A DNA stretch of 28,931 nt from a virus. This document shows positions 1 through 8,400 of this stretch, one piece after another (the first letter of the stretch is position 1; each line of letters begins with the position of its first letter). The notes under the pieces are model-generated. The model saw nothing but the letters and a program-made list of their open reading frames with translations. It had not been told where the DNA came from and ran no database searches. A program made the position numbers and the translations under genes. Where the stretch lies: positions 1 to 28,931 of IMG/VR virus record IMGVR_UViG_3300009130_000103; one strand, given 5' to 3'.

Positions 1-242
1 GCTAAATCTAACGCATCAAACTTACCATACTTTATATAATCAAAAGTTTCTTTTGCAAAACCTGCTGCAAACGCAGATCCTGGTGGTAAATCTAATTCGT
101 GACCAACATATTCTGAAACTACACCAGCTCCAAAATGATAGTATTTATCTTTGCCTATAGGCTGTGCACTAGCACAACCCGCAATAACCGTTACAAATAG
201 GACACATAATATTCTAAAATTTACTTGCTTGATTAACTTCAT
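1..242 (-). CDS. YfiM/DUF2279-like lipoprotein, N-terminal part (3' end outside window)
   Basis: Only the first 80 codons are present. The start is ATG at 242-240, which overlaps the end of the preceding gene by 29 bases in another frame. The N-terminus (KQVNFRILCVLFVTVIAGCASA) is a lipoprotein signal with lipobox IAGC and lipidated Cys23. No acidic surface-export signal follows, so an inward-facing outer-membrane lipoprotein is likely. The mature part has KDKYYHFGAG (His36) and GFAKETFDY then KFDALDL, matching the D-K-x-x-H-F...KE..D...fD..D pattern I know from YfiM-like (DUF2279) putative lipoproteins. The role is not known. Together with the two membrane paralogues it could be the outer-membrane half of a spanin-like pair, which is speculation. 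It was found by hand translation of the overlap region. Confidence 0.72.
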   Translation of the reverse strand, partial: MKLIKQVNFRILCVLFVTVIAGCASAQPIGKDKYYHFGAGVVSEYVGHELDLPPGSAFAAGFAKETFDYIKYGKFDALDL

Positions 243-621
243 TTATCGCATTTTGTATTTCTTCTAAGTTTGTTGGCAGCTCCAAGTCTAAACCTGCTTT
301 CCAAACTGTTTCTTTTATACCATCTTTAAACAATATAATAGTAGGCGCCATACGTACCTTATATTTTTTCTTAGCTCCTGGTGCTTTAGCTATATCAACT
401 CTATAATAAGTTGCATCTTTTAATTGTTCCCATTCCGCAAAACAATTAGCTTCATTAAACTTAGCCCAAAATTCCACTACAACTGGCTTAGTATTATCAT
501 CGCCAAATGCTTGCTTCTCGTTTATTTTATTTTCAAACTCATTGTCGTCTAACCAGTATTTTTCTGGTACATCAACTTGAGCAAAAGATATAAATGGAAT
601 TAAAATTAAAAGGTATTTCAT
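214..621 (-). CDS. Secreted thioredoxin-fold protein lacking the CxxC site (135 aa)
   Basis: It has a signal peptide (MKYLLILIPFISFAQ, cleavage near A-Q) and then a thioredoxin-like domain: strand PVVVEFWA (residues 46-53), where the active site WCxxC should follow but reads KFNEANCF, so only one Cys (Cys60) remains; then YYRVDIAK and the typical cis-proline strand RMAPTIILFKDG (Pro93). The missing N-terminal Cys means it is unlikely to act as an ordinary disulfide oxidoreductase; binding, chaperone or monothiol roles are possible. Its location, if exported, is the periplasm. It is coupled to the 94-aa gene, and its 3' end overlaps the lipoprotein gene by 29 bases. The fold assignment is good; the function is not known. 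Confidence 0.8.
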   Translation of the reverse strand: MKYLLILIPFISFAQVDVPEKYWLDDNEFENKINEKQAFGDDNTKPVVVEFWAKFNEANCFAEWEQLKDATYYRVDIAKAPGAKKKYKVRMAPTIILFKDGIKETVWKAGLDLELPTNLEEIQNAINEVNQASKF

Positions 622-905
622 TATCTTCGTTGTTGTAGTTCGTATAATCTTTCGTCTATTTTATCTAACTGTTCTTTCATTGACTCTACGTCGTCTTGAG
701 TATCTAAAATTGTTTGTCGAATTAATTCGTCTTTTAAATCATACTCAACTCTATCGATAACGGGAGCAGGCAGTTCTTTAGCGAGCGCTATATCAGCTTG
801 TAGAGTAAACCACATTGTTGCAAGAGCAAAAACTCCCGCAGCGGCCATACCTATTGTTTTTAAGTCAATTGTTACTTTAGTTTCTTCTGATATTTGTTTT
901 GCCAT
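621..905 (-). CDS. Small single-pass membrane protein, paralogue B (94 aa)
   Basis: It starts MAKQISEETKVTIDLKT, then one membrane helix at about residues 18-35 (IGMAAAGVFALATMWFTL). The rest (about 51-94) is a highly charged coiled coil (DTQDDVESMKEQLDKIDERL) ending in QQRR. It is a tandem paralogue of the 104-aa protein upstream, shorter in the linker between helix and coil. Two such proteins side by side could form a hetero-oligomer, as with holin-antiholin or paired spanin components. The last base of its stop is shared with the start of the thioredoxin-like gene (TAATG). Confidence 0.78.
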   Translation of the reverse strand: MAKQISEETKVTIDLKTIGMAAAGVFALATMWFTLQADIALAKELPAPVIDRVEYDLKDELIRQTILDTQDDVESMKEQLDKIDERLYELQQRR

Positions 906-907
906 GA

Positions 908-1222
908 CTATTTTTTAGCGTTATCTATTTCTAACGCTTTAACAACATACTTTAGTTGTTCTACGTCATCTTGTAAATATTGTATTCTTAAATCTTGCTT
1001 TGCATCATCTGGTAATGCACCCATTTCTCCACGTGGCCATTTAATTCTAAACTCTTCATTAAGTGCAACAGCATCTTGCATTCTAATTACGTCTAATTGT
1101 AATTGTGATATTTCAGCTGTTAAAGTAAACCAAACACTAGCTATTGATACGATACCAACAACCGCTCCGATTACCGCTTTTATATCTAATGATACTTTTG
1201 ATTTTTCTGATATTTCTGTCAT
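908..1222 (-). CDS. Small single-pass membrane protein, paralogue A (104 aa)
   Basis: The N-terminus ISEKSKVSLDIK (residues 4-15) is followed by one membrane helix (about 16-34, AVIGAVVGIVSIASVWFTL) and a periplasmic or cytoplasmic tail with a predicted coiled coil (DLRIQYLQDDVEQLKYVVKAL, near 78-98). It is clearly related to the next gene: both share ISE..KV..D.K, the WFTL.A.I end of the helix and a QDDVE coiled-coil motif. Topology and size are those of holins or inner-membrane spanins, but no family could be recognised. Its start overlaps the preceding stop by one base and its stop lies 2 bases before the next gene, so the group is tightly coupled. Confidence 0.78.
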   Translation of the reverse strand: MTEISEKSKVSLDIKAVIGAVVGIVSIASVWFTLTAEISQLQLDVIRMQDAVALNEEFRIKWPRGEMGALPDDAKQDLRIQYLQDDVEQLKYVVKALEIDNAKK

Positions 1223-2430
1223 TATCTAAATGTAAAATTAACCCCGAAGTTTGAGTTAAATATTTTTGAGTCCCAAAATTTAGTATATTCACCTTCAACA
1301 AATATACCAATTGCTTTACTAACTTTCCAACCAAAAACTAAACCAGCTTGGTAGTCGTCCCATTGTTCACCTTCTAATAAATCATTATGTCCACCTTTGC
1401 CCCAGCTGTTTCTGTGAAGATAGCTAAAGTCTTCATTACCTCTCACATACTTGTGATAAGGTAGTATGTAATTTCCGTATGCATGTAGCCAGAAATTAGC
1501 TTTATAATGATAGAAGTCAAAACCGACGATAGGTGCAACTTCAGCAAAAGGCTCTAATTCAGCCCAAGCTTCTTCATTGAAACGATTCATCAATTCAAAA
1601 AATACATCATCTCTAAACTGTAGATCTGTATAAGCAACTATTTCACCACCAGCATCTACCCAATACCAATCACTAGTTTCAACACCATTTTCGTCAGTTG
1701 ATGTATAATATATATCATCATATCCGTATAAAAACCCTAATGAATACCATGGATTAGCTGGATATTCAAATGACTGACCTGTATTAGGATCTGTCCATGT
1801 TTCTATTTCATTTAACCATATTTCAATTGGGTTATATCCGTAAGGTTGTTGGTGAGTTCTATATATTGCACCAGCAGATATACTAAACTTCTTACCAATA
1901 GGTAACCTGGCTCTTATTTCACCAGATGTATATTCAAAACCTACATTACCTTGTTCTCTAGCTTCAAACTTACCAATATGATATTTACCTGTATGTCTTA
2001 CAAATAATCTTTTATTAGTAAATTCTTCACCATCTTTTCTTTCTTTTTCCCAATGTAATAGATATTCTAGCCCTTTTACAGCTGAAGTTGGTGCTGATAA
2101 AGCTATTTGTTTTTCAACTTTTTGATCACCTGTCCAGAAAGTTCCAGGCTTAGTTTCATAATCAAACCTAGCTAGTTTACGTATACCGAAGCCATATCTA
2201 TAATCATATGGGTGATAGACTGTCTCGTCTACAACTTCTGGTATTGCATATAAATCATCTGGGTTTGTTCTAACGAAGTACTCTTTGTTTTCCATTTTAG
2301 CATTACCTACATTACCGGCAGCATAAAATGTACCATATTTTAAGAAGTCATTATATACTTCTTTAAAAAAGCTTTGCCCTATAGAATTAAAGCTAACTAA
2401 TAAACATAGTATTGTTATTATTTTTTTCAT
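1222..2430 (-). CDS. Secreted beta-barrel-like probable outer-membrane protein (402 aa)
   Basis: This is the first gene of the left-end envelope cassette. It begins with a signal peptide (MKKIITILCLLVSFNSIGQ) whose cleavage near G-Q is typical of Bacteroidetes exported proteins. The mature part is rich in Tyr, Trp and Phe, with alternating aromatic strands (VGFEYTSGEIRARLPIGKKFSISAGAIYR; QAGLVFGWKVSKAIGIFVEGEY, read in parts) and ends in FGVNFTFR, resembling the closing strand of outer-membrane barrels, though the last residue is Arg rather than the usual Phe. Long acidic/aromatic loops (NEIETWTDPNTGQSFEYP; YYTSTDENGVETSDWYW) suggest surface exposure. Its stop overlaps the next start by one base (TAATG), so the cassette is translationally coupled. 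The function is unknown: receptor masking, uptake or envelope disruption are possible. A phage-encoded outer-membrane protein is unusual. Confidence 0.68.
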   Translation of the reverse strand: MKKIITILCLLVSFNSIGQSFFKEVYNDFLKYGTFYAAGNVGNAKMENKEYFVRTNPDDLYAIPEVVDETVYHPYDYRYGFGIRKLARFDYETKPGTFWTGDQKVEKQIALSAPTSAVKGLEYLLHWEKERKDGEEFTNKRLFVRHTGKYHIGKFEAREQGNVGFEYTSGEIRARLPIGKKFSISAGAIYRTHQQPYGYNPIEIWLNEIETWTDPNTGQSFEYPANPWYSLGFLYGYDDIYYTSTDENGVETSDWYWVDAGGEIVAYTDLQFRDDVFFELMNRFNEEAWAELEPFAEVAPIVGFDFYHYKANFWLHAYGNYILPYHKYVRGNEDFSYLHRNSWGKGGHNDLLEGEQWDDYQAGLVFGWKVSKAIGIFVEGEYTKFWDSKIFNSNFGVNFTFR

Positions 2431-2478
2431 AGTTAAGTGAACGGTTTATATATTATTATTACTTGTTTTAAGAGTTTT

Positions 2479-5400
2479 TTAGTTATCAAAAGCTGCAAAA
2501 GGATCTTTCTTTTTATTTTTTTCGTCTCTTTTCTTTTGTTTTTTATCTAAATCAATAAATATCTGCATAAGATCTTCTTCTTCGTTTTTAGCACCTACAT
2601 CCCAGGTTCTCCAACCTAATGCTAATGCTATTCTTTGCCAAGCTCTATTTCTACTATCAGTAGCTTCAACTATACCATCAAGTTCACTAACAACTCTGTC
2701 TAATGGCAAGTTAAGGAAAGCAGAAGCTAAATTACCTATTATTTCATAAGAAGGTGCTAGATTTATTCTACCATCAGCTGTTATTTCAAATCCTCTTTCT
2801 TCTAATAAATCTCTATTAAATTTTCTAGTTTGTATTGCACTGTAAACTTTTCTTGCTTTTGATCCAATAGGTGGTGAAATGTTTAGTAACTCTATTAATG
2901 TATAAGTATGATCTGCTCTAAATCCTTTAGCATCTTGTTTCTGATACTGCATTATAGCATTTTTTATAGTTGACACAACAGCACCTTTTAAACCAGATCC
3001 TCTAAGCAACGTATCTATCATGTTATTTATCTGTCTAGCTTTTTTAGCATTTTCACTTTCTATTTGTTTCATTAAATCATCTTTTTCATCACCTTCGAAA
3101 CCTGGTAACAAACCAAACATAGCGTTTTGTAAAAATGTAAATATAAAGTTTTGTATAGCTCCATAGTAAACTATTTTACTAACATTTGTAAAATCACTTT
3201 GAAGTTGTGTCATACCTTCATATTTTTGTCTTCTAATTAACATAGTACCAGCTTTGTTTTGTAACCTAACCATTTGTTGTGTTACGTTTTGAAAAGCTAA
3301 TACTAATCTACCTAATGGACTTGCTTGTTCTTGAGATATTAAAGCTGGATCACCAGACTGTTGTGTTTTTTCTGCTATTTCAGAAAAATCATCAAAAGCT
3401 TTTTGTTTAGCTTCAGCATCTGTTAAACCTTGTTTCTTATATGTATTAAACCTGTTTCTATAAAATGGAGCACCACCTGCAGCGATAGCAAAGTTATCCA
3501 TTAATTGTGTAGGTGTAAAACCTATTTGTAATAAATATGATATAGCTGAGTTAAATCTATTTTTTGAGTTTTTTGCAGCGTTAGCTATTTCTTGCCATTG
3601 TAAATCTGTTTGTAAACCTCTTCTTCTTTGTTTAAGTTTAGGAGAGTTCCATATCATAGCAAAGTCTTGCCAAAACTGAGGTTGATTACCATAAGCTATA
3701 GCAGCTTTTAAAGGGTTGTTATCAGACCAGTTAACAAAATTTATAAATGATATACCCTGTAGTAAAGCTGATCTTCTGTTAAAGAACATTATTGTACCAA
3801 CAGAGTTATTAACCCAGTTAAGCCAAGCGTTTGTTGTTGCGTTAGCACCGCTAGGTCTATTAGTACCATTTTCCATTCTCCATAAAGCATCTTTTAGCGC
3901 ATCAACATATGTTGAACCATATATAGCTTCAAGCTTATTAAACACGTCTGGTGTAAATGTTGCTTCTATAACTTTTAACCAGTCTTCTAAAAATCTTTTT
4001 CTACCAACTTTTCTTGTTAAGTTATCTAGATCAGCAAGAACACTATTCATTTCCCAACCATCTTTTGGTGCAGGATATACACCATCTTTACCACTACCTA
4101 TGTTTTGTATTGCATCAGCATATTGTTTTAATCTAGGATCTGAATTTATTTCTTTTAATATACTATTTAAATCTCTTTTAGATATACCAGGTATATTTTG
4201 ACCTTGTTTATTATATATATAAACTCTTATACCTTGGTCGTAAGTAAAATTACCGTTCTGCATTAATTTAGTTAGCTTATCACTTTCAGCTTTGTAGTTT
4301 TTATTTAATTTTTTAAAATCACTTATTATAGAAGTTTTAGCTATATTAATAGCATCAACAGCTTTCATATAAGGTTTAAATAAATTATTTTGTAACCAAG
4401 CTAAATCTTTACTACCTTGTTCACCTTTACCAGCCATGTAATATAACAAGCCTTCAAAATCTTGTGCTGTAGAAGGTAGTATATAAAACTTAGACTGTTT
4501 ACCTTTTCTTTGTGCAACAACTCTCGAGAATCTAGCATCTTTTGAAACACCACTTTGATGTGCTATTATTTCGTTTATTTTATCTTCGTAGTTAATAGAC
4601 TCACTAAACGCTAGTTCAACCCTACCTTTTACATCAACATCTTTTAATGCGTCTTTTACTGCTTTTATATTTTTGATAGCATCGTCAGCAAAATAAAAAT
4701 CATTATAACCTTCACCAACTTTATTAATTATCCAGTCAGCTTTTGCTTGTGGTCTACCATCTTCTAAACCAGTTATATTTTCTATAGGTATGTTTAAGCC
4801 AATACCTTTTAAAAACGCGTGTATAGCATACGCAGCTTCTTGTGGTCTTGCTGTTAAAACAAATATATCACCACTACCAAACTTACCTTGACGTTTTAAT
4901 GCTAAATCAGCTAATGGACCTTTTTTACCATCGATAACTTTATTAAATTCACTAAAATCAAACTTAGCTCCTGCAGCTTCTAGATCAGCAGATTCTAAAG
5001 CAAACTCAGTAGCATTTATTCTTCTCTTGCTGCCATCAGGCATTGTAACACCTACCTTGCTGTTAGATTTTGCTAGTGTATCATCAAAATCAAAAACACT
5101 TATACCTTTTCTTTTACCAGATAAACTATTAGCCATTTCTAAAGTATTTCTAGCGTTTTTAGTTTTCTTTTGCTCTACCTTTAATTTTATATCGTCTTCT
5201 CTTTGTTTTATTAAAGTTTCTGCTGGTTTCATGTCAAATGTAAATACTTGACTTGGGTTAGGATATAATCTAATTCTTAAATCTTTATTAGGGTTATTTT
5301 TGCCAAATACATCTACAAAATCTAATTGAGATCTGTTACCTATCCATTGATCATGATATTCTAGTATACCATCTATAGCTTCATCTAAAGCTTCACCTTT

Positions 5401-8400
5401 AAGGTTTTTATATTTTAATTCAACTATATCAACCATTGTTGATGAGTTATCTGCTAGATGTTCGCCTTTCATTTTACCTAAAGGACCATCTGTTATTGTT
5501 ATATATTTCAAACCTGTTAAAGCTCTAAAACCTTCAGCGGCATTAGTCTGTAGCTGTAACATGTTTATCATTGAAACATCTGATATACCACTTTTTAAAA
5601 GCTTTTTAATCAAATATTTAAATAATATTTTATTTTGCGCATTAGCTTCTTTTATCTCTGTTTGAAGTTTTTCATCAAGCAGTTGTTCTATTTTTTCACT
5701 AGCTGTTGTATCGCTTTGTAATATTTTATCAATCCTAAAAAATAAACTACCAGCTATTTTTATATTCATAGGTCTGACTTTACTAATGTCAAAACCTTCA
5801 GGAAATTGAGCTTTAGTATTATTTAGTTTAGATTTTATATCTTGTAATCTTTGGTAAAAATCACCTGTAACACCATCCTGGTAAACAGTAAGACCTTTAC
5901 CTTCTTTCATTTTTCCTAACTCTTCAAGAGTTACATTTAGATCTTCAGCAACTGTTTGTTTTAATGATAATGTAGCTTCTTTATCTTGTTTCGTTTTAGC
6001 GGGGTCTAACACTCTGTTTATAAAACCTAATGCATCAAAGCCTATAACCTCTAAAATTTCAGCACCAAACTCATTTGCTAATATTTCCATGTCATCAGCA
6101 AATACTTTTCTAAGATCATAATCTGATTTGCTAGTTAATGCATTTTTGACTTGATCTTTAACTTCTTGTGGTATTGCTGGATTTTTTTGTATTGCTTGCA
6201 AGAACTTATAAACTTTTTGATCTTGTATTAAACCACTTTCATATATGTCTTGTACTATTTTAGCCATTTCAGGCGTAAATTCTTTATTGTATTTTTCGTT
6301 TAGAACACCTTTGCTATCAAAAACAGAATCATAATCACCTTTCATTACTATTTTAGCTAGCTTAGTAAGCTTTTGTAATCCACCAGCTTCACTAACACTA
6401 AACGCTAATTCAGGATCTCTTTTTATATTTTCAGCTAATTTACCAGTTACACCATCATACATAGCTTGCATGCTGTCAGAATTTTCCATAGCTGTAAACG
6501 TAGCATCAAGTATTAGTTCATTCGCTAAAGCATCTTTTAATGCTTTATGCGTTGTTTCTCTACCATCGTATTCTACTACACCTGTTAAATTACCATCTTT
6601 GTCAACATATCCTTGCTTGTCACCTCTACCTCTTATTTTTAAACCATCTACAAAAGCTTTTTCAACAAAATCAATAAACTCTGCTTTTTCATCAGGTTTC
6701 ATCTTGCTCATGTCTTTTGGTTTGTATATTTTATTACCAGCTTTTTCATCACTAACAAACTGCCCTTGATCACTTTGTTGATTTGCTTTTGATACATCAA
6801 CATTCATAGTACCAATAACTTCACTTAAAAATGGAAAACTTGATCTATGTTTTACAGCAATAAGGTTTATTAAACTTTGTAATGTTTCTTCGTTTCTTAT
6901 AAAATCTTTAAATTTCTTTGATTTTTGAGCACCTATAATATTAGTTATATCAGCTCTTAAGTTTTTAGCAGCATAATCCTGTATTATAGTTCTGGCTCTT
7001 CTAGGGTTTAAATCTAGTAGTTCTTTTACTGTTTTACCTTTAAATTTACCTTTAGTATCTTTTAAATTTAAAAACATTTCAGTATTAACCTTTAATGTTT
7101 TGTCGTATAGTTGACCACCAAATTCTATGTTTAAAAGTTTTCTAAACTCATTAAAGTCTTGTGTAGTTTTATTTATATCTAAACTACTATCAGTTGTGCT
7201 TATTTCAAAAGGTTGACCTGATGATTTTATTTCATCTATAGAATCTACAAACCTACCATATGTTGGTGATTTTTTTACAAAATCTAATATTCTTAAATCT
7301 ACTTGGCCTTGTCCTTGAATAGATGATTGAATCCATTGGTTTATATTAGTACCAACATTAGGGTTCCATCTTGATATTATTTCTGCTAAACCTCTTGACC
7401 TAGATTTTTCACCTAATACAAATTCAGACGTTAAGTTATCTATTTCATAATCATCTGTATTTACAGACATCGTTTGCTTAAACTTCTTTCTAATAAAGTT
7501 TTCCCAATAAAGACCTATCATTTCACCTACGTCTTTCTTTTCGTCTTTACTTAGTTTGTTCCAGTCAACAGCATTTATAATATCTTCAGTTTGTTCAAAT
7601 AAAGTTTTGTCATCAGTCATTGAATCTGCTTTCTCATCTATAGATAAGCCATCATCAACAGGTGTGTTTTTATATTTATCAAATACTTCTTCTATTCTTT
7701 TCTTATCTAGATCAGTTTTCTTTAACGTACCGTTATCTAGCTTTTGTCCTAGTGTTATTAAAAAATCTATAACATCATTAGGTTTAGACATAGTATCTCT
7801 ATCAATACCAGTAAAACCACTAATCCACCTACCAAAAGCACCCATAAATTGTTTATCTTGTGGTCTTGATAAATCCATTTGACTAGCTCTTTCAATAAAA
7901 CCAGCAATTATTTCAGCAGGTATAAAACCTTTTTCACCGACTTGTACTCTTTGTGAAAGATCAAAACCAAACATATCATTATAAACTCTTGGTTGGTTTT
8001 TAAGTAAATATTCAACTATATCATTAGCTATAGCAGCTTCTACAGCAGCTTTCTTAGCTTTACCCTCTTTGGTTCTACCATCACCAAATAATTTTAATAC
8101 TTTATCCCAGAGTATCAAGTGACTAGTTTCGTGTGTTTTAGTTTGAGTTCTACTATTTTTTATTTCGTTTTCTTCTATAGTAGCAAACCTATATTCACCA
8201 TTTACTCTAGCAGCTATACCATTTCTAGTTCCTTTTTTTGCATTTTTTATAGATTCCCAGTATTTTCTTTCACTTTTACTTAAGTTTTCTTTAGCTAATT
8301 CTTCATTAGCTCTATTAACAGCATCAGCTTCAGTTGGAAATATATCCGATGTGTAGTTTAACGACATTTCTTTATCCGTTAATATTTTATTTATAGCTGC

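Noticed and set aside
894-1229. 111-codon plus-strand open frame opposite the 104-aa membrane gene
   Set aside because: The minus-strand gene has a paralogue next door and perfect coupling with its neighbours, so the plus-strand frame is a shadow.
2431-2478. Gap between the giant virion gene and the envelope cassette, checked for a promoter or terminator
   Set aside because: It is A/T-rich with a short TTTTAAGAGTTTTTT stretch, but no stable inverted repeat and no convincing promoter pair could be seen.
3716-4201. 161-codon plus-strand open frame opposite the giant virion gene
   Set aside because: It lies wholly inside the continuous 2819-codon frame on the other strand and its product shows no recognisable domain.
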